Assembly: GCF_009728735.1 (NCBI RefSeq) | Contig: NZ_CP024636.1 | Location: 3,413,387-3,477,386 of the forward strand | DNA length: 64,000 nt | From: Pantoea phytobeneficialis | GTDB lineage: Bacteria; Pseudomonadota; Gammaproteobacteria; Enterobacterales; Enterobacteriaceae | Reading direction: 5' to 3' | Shown: in pieces, positions 35,248 through 44,800 of the stretch | How the letters are laid out: every line of letters begins with the position of its first letter | Position numbering within the stretch: position 1 is the stretch's first letter | The notes under the pieces: generated by a model | The model's database searches: none | The model's input: the letters and a program-made list of their open reading frames with translations, nothing else | What the model was told of the DNA's origin: nothing | Position numbers and translations under genes: made by a program

Positions 35248-35439
35248 AGTGCTCAATAACAAGGTGCGAAAAGGTGATGTTAGCACAGCATGCCGGGTGA
35301 AAACGTAAGGCTGTGCGCTTTATATGCTTTTTGTGAATAACAATTCTGAAATCGAGATTAAGTGATAATAAGTCGCTGCGTATACTGCGCTGATTCCCGG
35401 CCCGCGAGCCGGGCCATGCGCGCCCGATGCAGGTGAACC
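35248..35439. promoter_or_regulatory. Divergent control region between tetR and the ABC transporter genes
   Basis: TATACT at 35381-35386 is a good -10 for the transporter direction, with only a weak -35 (TTAAGT at 35358-35363). A GC-rich stem-loop, CCCGGC (35396-35401) with GCCGGG (35408-35413), falls in the expected leader. I see no MetJ box (AGACGTCT repeats) and no SAM riboswitch-like fold. Confidence 0.35.
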
Positions 35440-36540
35440 ATGACACTACTCTTTCCCGATGACATTTCATTATCGCGCCGTGCGGCCACGGATACGACAG
35501 ATATTGTGCACCGTGCACCGGTGGTGGTTAACGTACGCGATCTTTCTCGTACGTTTGGTGCAACTCATGCGCTGCGCAAACTCTCTCTGACCGTCAATCA
35601 AGGCGAAATCCTCGGTATTATCGGCCGCAGCGGTGCCGGGAAATCGACGCTGATTCGCTGTCTTAACGGCCTGGAACAGCCGGACGAAGGCGTGATTGAA
35701 ATCGAGGGGCGTGCGATCAGTGGGTTGTCGGAACAGGACCTGCAAGCGGTACGTAGCCGGGTTGGCATGGTGTTTCAGCACTTTAATTTGCTCTCGGCGA
35801 AAACCGTGGCGCAGAACGTGGCGTTGCCACTGAAAATTGCCGGTGTGGCGAAAGCACTGCGTCAGCAGCGTGTTGCGGAGTTATTGCAGCTGGTGGGGTT
35901 GTCCGATAAAACGGATCACTATCCGGCGGCACTGTCGGGTGGTCAGAAGCAGCGCGTGGGGATTGCCCGGGCGCTGGCGGGAAAGCCCGCGTTGCTGCTG
36001 TGCGATGAGGCGACCTCAGCGTTAGATCCTGAAACCACCCGCTCCATTCTGGGGTTGCTGAAATCTCTTAATCAGCAACTTGGCATCACCATTCTGTTGA
36101 TCACCCATGAGATGGAGGTAATCAAATCCGTCGCGCATCGGGTCGCGGTGATCGACGCCGGGGAAATTATTGAAAGCGGGCCGGTATGGCAGGTATTCGC
36201 CCATCCGCAAACCCCACTGACACAAACGCTGCTGCGCGGTTTGCTGCCCCAGTTGCCGGAAAATCTGGCGGCGCGTCTTCAGCAACAGCCTGTCGGTGAA
36301 GCCATTTATCGCGTTGATTTTGCTGGTGAAGATGATCAGGGCGATTTACTGACGCGCCTTGCAACGCGCTGGCCGGGGGCATTCCGTTTATTGCAGGGTG
36401 GGGTAGACCACATTCAGCACTACGCGGTAGTCCGTTTCTTTATTGCGCTGCCGCAGGCGCAACAGCAACCCGTCATCAGTTGGCTGCAACAGCAGCAGGC
36501 ACAAGTGGAGAGAATCGGCTATGTCACCGGTAATGATTGA
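35440..36540 (+). CDS. MetN-like ABC transporter ATP-binding protein
   Basis: A 366-residue ATPase of the methionine-uptake (MetN) type: Walker A GRSGAGKS (62-69), Q-loop VFQHFN, signature LSGGQ (165-169), Walker B LLLCDE (D189, E190) and switch histidine in ITHEME, followed by a C-terminal NIL/ACT-like domain (about 285-360) that in MetN senses cytoplasmic substrate. It has an unusual N-terminal extension of about 28 residues before the ABC core. The downstream permease start overlaps its end, so the two form a complex. No metQ follows. The substrate may be methionine or a related compound. Confidence 0.85.
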   Translation: MTLLFPDDISLSRRAATDTTDIVHRAPVVVNVRDLSRTFGATHALRKLSLTVNQGEILGIIGRSGAGKSTLIRCLNGLEQPDEGVIEIEGRAISGLSEQDLQAVRSRVGMVFQHFNLLSAKTVAQNVALPLKIAGVAKALRQQRVAELLQLVGLSDKTDHYPAALSGGQKQRVGIARALAGKPALLLCDEATSALDPETTRSILGLLKSLNQQLGITILLITHEMEVIKSVAHRVAVIDAGEIIESGPVWQVFAHPQTPLTQTLLRGLLPQLPENLAARLQQQPVGEAIYRVDFAGEDDQGDLLTRLATRWPGAFRLLQGGVDHIQHYAVVRFFIALPQAQQQPVISWLQQQQAQVERIGYVTGND

Positions 36541-37177
36541 TTTAATGCTTAACGCCATTGGCGAAACCTTGCTGATGACGCTGGTTTCTGGCTTGTTTTC
36601 ACTGGTTGCCGGGCTGCCATTGGGTTTGATTTTAGTGGTGACCAGTCCCGGTGGCATTGCCGAACACCGGCTGATTAATCAGGTGCTGGGGATCATCATC
36701 AATGGGTTTCGATCCTTACCCTTCATTATTCTGCTGGTGGCGCTAATCCCGTTTACCCGTTTTCTGGTTGGCACGTCGCTGGGAACCTGGGCGGCGATTG
36801 TTCCGCTGTCGATCACCGCGACGCCTTATTTTGCCCGTGTAGCGGAAGTGTCCTTGCGCGAGGTGGATCGTGGCCTGATCGATGCTGTGCGTGCTATGGG
36901 AGCCAGTAAATTGCGTATTGTCTGGGAAGTGTTAGTACCGGAAGCGTTACCGGGTATTCTGGCGGGATTCGTCGTTACGTTGGTGGCGTTAGTGGGTGCC
37001 TCCGCGATGGCCGGGGCGATTGGTGCCGGTGGCCTTGGGGATCTCGCGATTCGCTACGGCTATCAGCGTTTTGAAACCAACGTGATGCTGGCGGTGATCG
37101 CGGTGCTGATCATTCTGGTATGCGGTATTCAGTGGCTGGGCGATCGACTGGTGGCAAAAGTGGATAAGCGTCATTAA
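36521..37177 (+). CDS. MetI-like ABC transporter permease
   Basis: A 218-residue inner-membrane permease with five hydrophobic segments and the conserved EAA-loop RAMGASKLRIVWEVLVPEALPGI (about 125-147), here spanning the contact site for the ATPase. The length and sequence match MetI. ATG at 36521 (MSPVMIDLM) lies within the last codons of the ATPase gene, with GGAG upstream. A repeat-derived terminator follows the stop, so no substrate-binding subunit belongs to this operon. Confidence 0.85.
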   Translation: MSPVMIDLMLNAIGETLLMTLVSGLFSLVAGLPLGLILVVTSPGGIAEHRLINQVLGIIINGFRSLPFIILLVALIPFTRFLVGTSLGTWAAIVPLSITATPYFARVAEVSLREVDRGLIDAVRAMGASKLRIVWEVLVPEALPGILAGFVVTLVALVGASAMAGAIGAGGLGDLAIRYGYQRFETNVMLAVIAVLIILVCGIQWLGDRLVAKVDKRH

Positions 37178-37192
37178 TGACGATTTCCTCGT

Positions 37193-37221
37193 AATGGCGC
37201 GATAAATCGCGCCATTTTTTT
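37193..37221 (+). terminator. Terminator built from the dispersed palindromic repeat
   Basis: AATGGCGCGA (37193-37202) and TCGCGCCATT (37207-37216) form a ten-base stem with a TAAA loop and are followed by T residues to 37221. The core GCGCGATAAATCGCGC is the dispersed repeat unit found at 16241, 30667 and 51509. It ends the metN-metI-like operon. Confidence 0.88.
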
Positions 37222-38136
37222 ATGCCTGTTCCGTTCATTCTGGTGTAAACCCGGTATTCATTCCATTCCCTTCACATTCAAGCTGCATGTTTCTATCTAA
37301 GAGACAGGTCGAAATTCTGCCATTTACAGACATAACTATGTCCCTTTTTGGTTTTGTAAGTATAAAAACCTGTCTTACCTGACATAACTCAAATTGAGTA
37401 AATGCGTACTCAATCAGGACCACTTTTTTTGTGAAATTTTATGAATTTTAGATGTGTGAATTTTCATTATTAGTAGCAAAATTCTTATTAATTGCATCAT
37501 TTTTTAAGACGATTCTGATTTTGTCTGCCTAAAACGAGGTAAATTTCCATTAGAATTATTTGTTAAGTAATGTTTATGGATGTTTCCAGGAATACCGCAC
37601 GTTGATATTTTGTCAGGCTTATGTAAACCTTTGCCCGATGTTAACACATGGATGATGATTTATGCTCACGGGCGGGTTTTACCAGGCTCGTGCGGTAGCT
37701 ATGATGCTACAGAATGATCATAACTAATTGATTTAGATCGATTGTGATCCATGTTGCTCGCGATTAATATTCGTCACGACTTTTGCACCCTGATTGAGCG
37801 GTCTTATAAGGCAGGGTGGATTTCAGACCAGGAATGTCATAAGTAAATCTTGTGCACGCTGCTTTACCCCCTATTGAGTTGCAGATATTGATCACTTTAG
37901 TGAATGTTTTATAACTGCATATCAACCCCCTCCTGGTCTTACGCTCCCTTTTATTGCATCTGAAATACTTAATTGGAACTGATCAATTTTAAGCAGACAT
38001 TTGGTCAACAGATTCCGATAAATAGTGTGGTCAATTTTCTAAATGGTCCTGATTGCATCGGTTCGCCCGGCATTCAGTGATTTATTTTGCTAACAACCGG
38101 CCAATGGCCATTTTTTAGAGATTAATGGAACTAAAC
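37222..38136. other. Long A+T-rich gap upstream of the T6SS cluster
   Basis: About 900 bases without a convincing gene; short frames (for example a 62-codon minus-strand frame near 37235-37423) lack ribosome binding sites and gene-like composition. There is a perfect hairpin, ATTGAGTA (37393-37400) and TACTCAAT (37407-37414), and palindromic GACATAACTATGTC near 37329-37342. The A+T content suggests H-NS-type silencing and a complex promoter for the T6SS operon. Just before the first gene, GGCCAATGGCC plus ATTTTTT (about 38099-38116) forms a small terminator-like hairpin. I could not place the T6SS promoter with confidence. Confidence 0.5.
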
Positions 38137-38721
38137 ATGAAGAAAATGGTGAATCTCCGCATTGCGTTAAGCCTGCTGTTTGTCTTTGTTGTTGCAGGTT
38201 GTAAAGCGCCACCACCCATCACTGACGACAACCTGGTGACCAGCACTGTTGACGGTGTAACCCTGGTCCACCGTCATGCGGTCAATCCGCCTGCGCAGTT
38301 CAGTCCTGTCAATGACGCCTATCGCGCGCTCTACCCGACTTCGGTGATGACGCGCCCTGACTACGGCGGCAAAGTGGTGACCACGCTGAAAACCGGTGAA
38401 ACCTACACGGTCCTTGGCATGGTTGAGAACAATTGGCTGGCGATTGGCGAGCAGGCGCAGCAACAGCAACAGGCCGAAGCCGCACCGACAGAAGGGCAGA
38501 AAACCGCGGCTGCGCCAGCAGCAGCCACGCCAGCTGCGGCCCAGCTCACTGGTTATGTCCCGTTCCGCGCTCTGGTGAAAAGCGATCTCTACGATCAAAC
38601 CCTGAAAGCCGATCAGCCGAAACGTCGGGTGCGTACCGCAAAGAAAAAGACCTGCGTGTCGGTCGATGGCGACAGCAAAGCCTGTCAGAACGGTAACAGC
38701 GGTACCTGGATCATCAACTAA
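38137..38721 (+). CDS. T6SS-associated SH3-like lipoprotein
   Basis: A 194-residue putative lipoprotein. Signal peptide residues 1-21 end in the lipobox VVAGC with C22 as the lipidated cysteine. A bacterial SH3-like region (about 85-110, VVTTLKTGETYTVLGMVENNWLAI) is interrupted by a Gln/Ala-rich linker (about 110-140) before GYVPF. The C-terminal part is basic and then contains CVSVDG...ACQNG. It is the first gene of the T6SS cluster, 26 bases before tssJ. SH3 domains often bind peptidoglycan, so it may link the secretion complex to the cell wall. I do not recognise it as a core Tss protein. ATG at 38137 gives the cleanest signal peptide; 38125 is also possible. Confidence 0.7.
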   Translation: MKKMVNLRIALSLLFVFVVAGCKAPPPITDDNLVTSTVDGVTLVHRHAVNPPAQFSPVNDAYRALYPTSVMTRPDYGGKVVTTLKTGETYTVLGMVENNWLAIGEQAQQQQQAEAAPTEGQKTAAAPAAATPAAAQLTGYVPFRALVKSDLYDQTLKADQPKRRVRTAKKKTCVSVDGDSKACQNGNSGTWIIN

Positions 38722-38747
38722 TCTCGCTAAACATGGAGGGACAGGTG

Positions 38748-39239
38748 ATGTTGATAAGTCGCCTGAGAAAGTGGTGTTTGCCGCTGTTCGTCCTGTTACT
38801 GGCGGCATGCAGTAGTAGCCAAACCTCAGTAGCGCGCTACAACCTGCATTTCCAGGCGCATCCGCAAATCAATGCGGGTGCGCCGCTCAAAGTTCGGGTG
38901 ATGCTACTCACCTCTGACGCCGCATTTATGTCTGCCGACTTCTATTCACTACAAAACCAGCCGGGGGCAGTGCTCGGCGCTTCACTGCTCAATAACCAGG
39001 AATTCTTCCTGAGAGCAGGGCAACTCAGTAACACGCTCAGTGGTAAGAGTCTGGCCGAAGCCCGCTTCATCGGCATCATGGCGGAATATCAGACGTTGGA
39101 CGGCAAAGTCTGGCGTCTGGCACTGCCCTTCCCGGACGGGGATGACAGTGCGTTCTGGCAGTTCTGGAAAAGTAACGATGGTGAGCTGAATGCCAGCATT
39201 GTGGCGGATATCAACGGCCTGCGCCTGGTTAAGCAGTAA
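38748..39239 (+). CDS. tssJ: T6SS outer-membrane lipoprotein TssJ
   Basis: A 163-residue lipoprotein with lipobox LLAAC (C21), followed by a transthyretin-like beta sandwich domain typical of TssJ/VasD/SciN (segments YNLHFQAHPQINAG, PLKVRVMLLTSDAAFMSADF). It anchors the T6SS membrane complex in the outer membrane by binding TssM in the periplasm. ATG at 38748 has GGAGGG seven bases upstream. It precedes tssK, tssL and tssM in the usual order. Confidence 0.92.
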   Translation: MLISRLRKWCLPLFVLLLAACSSSQTSVARYNLHFQAHPQINAGAPLKVRVMLLTSDAAFMSADFYSLQNQPGAVLGASLLNNQEFFLRAGQLSNTLSGKSLAEARFIGIMAEYQTLDGKVWRLALPFPDGDDSAFWQFWKSNDGELNASIVADINGLRLVKQ

Positions 39240-39248
39240 AGGATGATT

Positions 39249-40589
39249 ATGAACAGAGCCGAAAAGGTGGTGTGGACGGAAGGTATGTTTCTGCGCCCGC
39301 ATCACTTCCAGCAGTCGGAAAATTTTCTGCACAGTACCTTACGGGAATGGGGCCAGTCCCAGCGTGTCTACACCTGGGGATTTTTTGACGTTGAATTTGA
39401 TGACGCGCTGCTGCGCCAGGGCAAGCTGGCATTGAGTGCGGCCAGTGGTTGTCTGCCGGATGGCACCTTCTTCGCCTTCAGTCAGCCACAGCAGGGGCCG
39501 GCTCCTTTGGATCTGCCGGACAATGTTGATCGGGCGAAAGTGGTGCTGGCGATCCCGACGCGACGCAATGGACGCGAGGCCGTGACCTTTCAGGATGCGT
39601 CGGACTCGCTGGCGCGTTATCTCGCCTGGGAAACGGAGGTCGAGGATGACAATGCGTTGGCCGTTGGCGCGGCCACGGTGCAATTCGGTAAATTGCGCCT
39701 GCGTCTGATGCTGGAGCAAGACCTCACCGCCGAATGGACCGCGATGGGTGTGGCGCGGGTGGTGGAAAAGCGTAGCGATAACCATGTTCGTCTCGACAGT
39801 GATTACATTCCGCCCATGCTCACCCTGACCGGAAACCACGGGCTGCAAAGCATGCTGAACGACCTGCATGGCCTGATTCAGCAACGCAGCCAACAACTGA
39901 GCCAGCGCACGCCTGGTACCGGGCGATTCAACAGCGCTGATATGGTCGATTTCATGCTGCTGGCGCTGTTAAACCGGCAGCTTGGTCTGCACGCGCATCT
40001 GCAAACCTTACCGTTGCTGCACCCCGAATCCCTGTATAGCCACTGGCTACAACTGGCGTCAGAGCTATGCACCTGGTCGCCCGCCCGCACGCCTGACGCC
40101 TTCCCGCGTTATGACCATGACGATCTACATGGTTGCTTCATGCGGTTGACGTTGCAACTCCGGCAGGGGTTGTCGCAGGTGATGGAAGAGAGCGCGATTC
40201 AGTTGCCGCTGACGCAACGATCACACGGGCTGAATGTGGCCACGGTACCGGAGAGCAGCATGGTGCGCGAATTCGGCTTTGTGCTGGCGGTGAAAGCCAG
40301 CGTACCCGCCGATGCGCTAAAAACCCATTTCCCGGCGCAGATGAAAGTCGCGCCCGTCACCAAAATTCGCGATTTGGTGCAGTTGCAGTTACCTGGCCTG
40401 TCACTGATCGCCATGCCGGGTGCGCCGCCACAAATCCCGTGGCATGCGGGCTACAGCTACTTTGAACTGGATAAAAACAGCGAGCTGTGGAAGGAGATGG
40501 AGCGCTCGGGAGCCTTTGCACTTCATCTCGCCGGTGAATTTCCAGGCCTGAATATGGAGTTCTGGGCCATTCGCAGTCAGTCAGAATAA
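39249..40589 (+). CDS. tssK: T6SS baseplate protein TssK
   Basis: A 446-residue TssK (ImpJ/VasE). The N-terminal signature VVWTEGMFLRPHHFQQSE (about 6-23) is diagnostic. The cytoplasmic trimer links the baseplate (TssF-TssG-TssE-VgrG) to the TssL-TssM membrane complex. ATG at 39249 (MNRAEK) has AAAGG six bases upstream; an in-frame ATG two codons earlier sits too close. It begins ten bases after the tssJ stop. Confidence 0.94.
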   Translation: MNRAEKVVWTEGMFLRPHHFQQSENFLHSTLREWGQSQRVYTWGFFDVEFDDALLRQGKLALSAASGCLPDGTFFAFSQPQQGPAPLDLPDNVDRAKVVLAIPTRRNGREAVTFQDASDSLARYLAWETEVEDDNALAVGAATVQFGKLRLRLMLEQDLTAEWTAMGVARVVEKRSDNHVRLDSDYIPPMLTLTGNHGLQSMLNDLHGLIQQRSQQLSQRTPGTGRFNSADMVDFMLLALLNRQLGLHAHLQTLPLLHPESLYSHWLQLASELCTWSPARTPDAFPRYDHDDLHGCFMRLTLQLRQGLSQVMEESAIQLPLTQRSHGLNVATVPESSMVREFGFVLAVKASVPADALKTHFPAQMKVAPVTKIRDLVQLQLPGLSLIAMPGAPPQIPWHAGYSYFELDKNSELWKEMERSGAFALHLAGEFPGLNMEFWAIRSQSE

Positions 40590-40605
40590 TCAAAACTGAG
40601 CACGC

Positions 40606-41847
40606 ATGATGCAGCCACAACAGAAACCGAATAGTGATGCCGCGCAGCCCGATGTTAGCCACCAGAATGTGTTGGTGGCAGCGGCAAATCCGCTGATTAA
40701 CGCCATCCCGCAGATCCGGCACTCCGTTTCCCATGACGATCCCGCGCGTCTGCGTCAGCAGTTAATTGACCAGATCCGTCGCTTTGAGCTGAGCTGTCAG
40801 CAGTCTGGCCTGAGTTATGAAGTGATCATTGGTGCGCGTTACTGCCTGTGCACCGCGCTGGATGAAGCCGCCGCGCTGACGCCGTGGGGTAGCCGTGGCG
40901 TCTGGACCAGCAACGGTTTGTTGGTCACCTTTCACAATGAAACCTGGGGTGGGGAGAAGTTTTTCCAGTTGCTGGCAAAACTGTCACAAAATCCGCGTCA
41001 GCATATCCTGCTGCTGGAGTTGATCTACTTTTGCCTGCTGCTGGGTTTTGAAGGGCGTTACCGGGTACTGGACAACGGGCGTTCGCAGCTGGAAACCATC
41101 AAACAACGGCTGTTACAGATGATTAAAAGCGTCCGCGGCAGTTATGCGGCGGCGCTGTCGGTGCATCCGACCGATCAACCGGTGCTGCGCAAGCTGTGGC
41201 GTCCGATGATTCCGCTGTGGGCCTGTGCCGCAGTGGCCGCGCTCGGTGCCTGCCTGTTCTATATCATTCTTAACTGGCGACTGGGAGATTACACCACGCC
41301 GGTGCTGGCTAACATTTATCAGACCTCATTACCGGAAATGCAGATCCGTAACCCGGCACCGCCGCCACCTGCCGCGCTCAATCTGAAAACCTTCCTCAAA
41401 CCGGAAATTGATGCCGGTCTGGTGGCAGTTCGCGATGAAGCCGATCAAAGCGTGGTGACGTTGAAAGGGGATGGCTTGTTTACCTCCGGTGCGACCACGG
41501 TGCGTGGCCGTTATGAAGCGGTTATCCAGCGTATTGCGGCGGCGATGAACAACGTCAGCGGCAAGATTCTGGTGGTGGGCTACAGCGATAACGTGCCGAT
41601 CCGCAGCGCCCGCTTTGCCTCCAACTATGAACTCTCTCTGGCGCGCGCGCAGTCGGTTCAGACCTTGCTGCAACAGCAATTGACCCAACCGGCGCGCGTT
41701 AAAGCGGAAGGGCGCGGCGAAAGCAATCCGCTGGTGCCGAACACCAACGCCGAGAACCGTGCACGCAACCGTCGTGTAGAAATCACGCTGCTGGTGGCAC
41801 CGGATGCAACGCACGCTGAACTTAACGGCCTGGCGAGAGGGAACTAA
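40606..41847 (+). CDS. tssL: T6SS membrane protein TssL with C-terminal OmpA-like domain
   Basis: A 413-residue evolved TssL (DotU/IcmH family). The cytoplasmic DotU domain (about 20-195) includes RYCLCTALDEAAALTPWG and LELIYFCLLLGFEGRY; one transmembrane helix follows (about 203-225). The C-terminal periplasmic domain (about 270-400) is OmpA/MotB-like with GYSDNVPIRSARFASNYELS and RRVEI, expected to bind peptidoglycan. Such fused TssL proteins anchor the complex to the cell wall without a separate TagL. It precedes tssM directly. Confidence 0.93.
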   Translation: MMQPQQKPNSDAAQPDVSHQNVLVAAANPLINAIPQIRHSVSHDDPARLRQQLIDQIRRFELSCQQSGLSYEVIIGARYCLCTALDEAAALTPWGSRGVWTSNGLLVTFHNETWGGEKFFQLLAKLSQNPRQHILLLELIYFCLLLGFEGRYRVLDNGRSQLETIKQRLLQMIKSVRGSYAAALSVHPTDQPVLRKLWRPMIPLWACAAVAALGACLFYIILNWRLGDYTTPVLANIYQTSLPEMQIRNPAPPPPAALNLKTFLKPEIDAGLVAVRDEADQSVVTLKGDGLFTSGATTVRGRYEAVIQRIAAAMNNVSGKILVVGYSDNVPIRSARFASNYELSLARAQSVQTLLQQQLTQPARVKAEGRGESNPLVPNTNAENRARNRRVEITLLVAPDATHAELNGLARGN

Positions 41848-41850
41848 TCC

Positions 41851-44800
41851 ATGCTGAATCTGCTTTTTGCCGTGCTGACCAGCCGCCTCGCCTGGGGTTT
41901 TGTCGGCATCACGGCGCTGTCATTTATCATCTGGGTCATTGGCCCGGTGTTCTCGATTGTCGATTCGCGGCCACTGGAGCCGGAACAGAATCGCGTGATC
42001 AGCATTGCCTTGCTGTATCTGGTGTGGGGGTTAAGCCAGGCGATACCTCGTTTCTACAACATGTGGCTCAATCGTAAGTTGATGTCGAGCCTCGAAACCC
42101 CACAGTCGGACGTGCCCGATCAGGATCGCAAACGGCTGACCAACGAGGAACAGGTGCTGGCGAGCCGTTTTGGCGAAGCCACGGAGATGCTAAAGAAAGC
42201 CCATTTCCAACGCCATCACAGCAAAGGAACACCGTTCTGGGCGCAACGATTCAGCCGCCAGTATCTCTATCAATTGCCGTGGTACATGATCATCGGCGCA
42301 CCCGGAGCCGGGAAAACCACCGCACTGGTCAACTCCGGCCTGCAATTCCCGTTGGCTGACAAGTTGGGTAAGGCGGCGCTGCGTGGCATTGGCGGTACGC
42401 GTAACTGCGACTGGTGGTTCACCAATGAAGCGGTACTGCTGGACACTGCCGGGCGCTACTCCACCCAGGAGAGTCAGCAGGAGCGCGACGCCAGCGAGTG
42501 GCACCACTTTCTTGCGCTGCTGTGCAAATATCGTGGTCGTCAGCCGATCAATGGGGTGATCGTCACCCTGAGCGTGGCGGATCTGTTGAGCCAGACACCG
42601 GAAGCGCTGCGTAATCAGGCTTTGGCGTTACGTCAGCGCTTGATGGAGTTACATGATCGTCTCGGTATCCGTTTCCCGGTCTATGTGCTGGTCACCAAGG
42701 CGGATTTGTTAAAGGGCTTCCGCAGCTATTTTGCCGGGCTGGATAAAGCACAGCGCGAGCAAATCTGGGGCTTCACCTTTCCCTGGGCGCAAGCCTCCAC
42801 CGCCGATTTCGAACTCAGCAGCCAATTTCAGCAGGAATATTCGCTGCTGCAACAACGTCTGGATGCCGGATTAGCCGATACCCTGCTGGGAGAGAGCGAC
42901 GCCCAGGCGCGCGCAGAAAGTTATCTGTTCCCGCAGGAGTTTGCCGCATTACGTCCGTTGCTGGCCGAGGCGCTGGAAACGTTATTCGCCCGCTCCGATT
43001 TCGAAACCCAGTTCGCACCACGCGGCATCTACTTCGCCAGTGGCACGCAGGAAGGTTTGCCGTTTGACCGCGTGATGGGGGAATTGACCCGTGCGCTCCA
43101 TCTGCCGGGGCAACAGCAGGGTGAATCAGGCCGCTGGGATCAGGTGGGGAAAGACGCGCCGATTCCGCCTGGCAAGGGACAAAGCTTCTTCCTCAAGGAC
43201 ATGCTGGAAGATGTCGTCTTTCAGGAGTCCGGGCTGGCGGCCAGCAATCGTTGGTGGGAGCTGCGCAATCGCGCCGGTTTATGGTCTGGCTATCTGGCGT
43301 TATTGGTGGTGGTGGTGATTGCCGGGGCGTTATGGCTCACCAGTTACAGCAAAAACAAAGCCTATTTGCAGGAGATGGCGGCAAAAACGCCGCAGGTTGA
43401 GCAACTGGGTGAACAGCTACAACGCCAGGGAACCGGCGATCTGTTTGCGCTGGTGCCTTATCTCAATACGCTGCTGCATTTGCCAGAGAGTAAAGACTTT
43501 TCATTGCAGGACCCGCCACTGACGCGTCGTATGTGGTTGTACCGTGGTACTGAAGTGAGCGATGCCAGTCAGGCGCTGTACAACAAAGCGTTGAAGCAAC
43601 TGTTGCTGCCCCAGGTGGCGCAAAACATCACCCGCTGGCTGCGTAATGACAACGGCAGCGATGCAGACTACAGCTACGAGGCGCTGAAGGCGTATCAGAT
43701 GCTGTATCAACCGAAGCATTATGACGGCAAGTTCCTGCACGCCTGGTTGATGTTGAATATCTCGCGTGAGCTGCCGCAGAACGTGACTCAGCAGGAAGTG
43801 AAGCAACTGGCATGGCATCTGCAACAATTGCTGGAGACACAAATTCAGTCCTCGCCCTATGCGCAGGATGATGCGCTGGTAAAGCGCGAGCAGGCGCTGA
43901 TTAATCAGATGCCGCTATCACAGCGCGTTTACGGACGCCTGAAGCGCCTGCTACAACGTGATGGCAGCTTACCCACCGTCAGCCTGGCTGCACTGGGTGG
44001 TCCACAAAGCGAGTTGGTGTTTTCGCGCAAAAGCGGTAAGTCGGTCAACGAGGGTGTCTCTGGCCTGTATACCCCGGAAGGGTACTGGCAGCACGTCGAC
44101 AAACAGATCGCGCCGGTGACGCAGGCGCTGTACCAGGATGATGGCTGGGTGTTAGGTGGCACGACGCAACAGGAGAACAGCCAGCAGACCGATTTGGCGG
44201 TACGCCAGCTTTATATGCAGGATTACATTCGCCAATGGGAGCAGTTCCTCAGCGATATCCAGCTCAACAACAGCGCCGACCTCGCACAGCGTATCAACAC
44301 GGCCCGCTTGCTCTCCGGCAACCATTCGCCGTTGCGCCAGTTGGTGATTAACCTGAGTAAAGTGCTGACGCTGACGCGCGCGCCAGCCGATGACAAAGCG
44401 GAACAGTCAACGCCGCCAGCCTCAGACAACAGCGCCACCCGCACCTTGCAGGCGTTGTTCAGCGCGCCCAAAGCCAATGCAGCGCAAAGTAGCGGCGGCG
44501 CGGCACCGGAACAGGTGGTGGGCGCGCATTTTGCCTCGATCATCGAGCTGGCGCAGCCGTTGCAGCAGGGCAGTAAAGTGCTGGCGGTGGACGATTTTCT
44601 GCACCAGATCGACGATCTGTATCGTTACCTGACTGCGGTGCAGGATGCCGCCAACAGCGGCATGCCACCGCCATCAAGTGATGCCATCAGCCGCGTGCAG
44701 GCCAGCGCCGGTCGTTTGCCGGGTACCTTGCAAAACATGGTCTCCAGCATGGCGGTAGGGGCCAGTTCGGATGCCCAGCGTCGTGATATGGATAACGTGC

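Noticed and set aside
35248..35439. Possible SAM riboswitch or MetJ operator upstream of the metN-like gene
   Set aside because: The only structure is a short GC-rich hairpin; no AGACGTCT repeats and no multi-helix fold were found.
37235..37423. A 62-codon minus-strand frame in the gap before the T6SS cluster
   Set aside because: There is no Shine-Dalgarno, the composition is not gene-like, and it overlaps palindromic sequence at 37393-37414.
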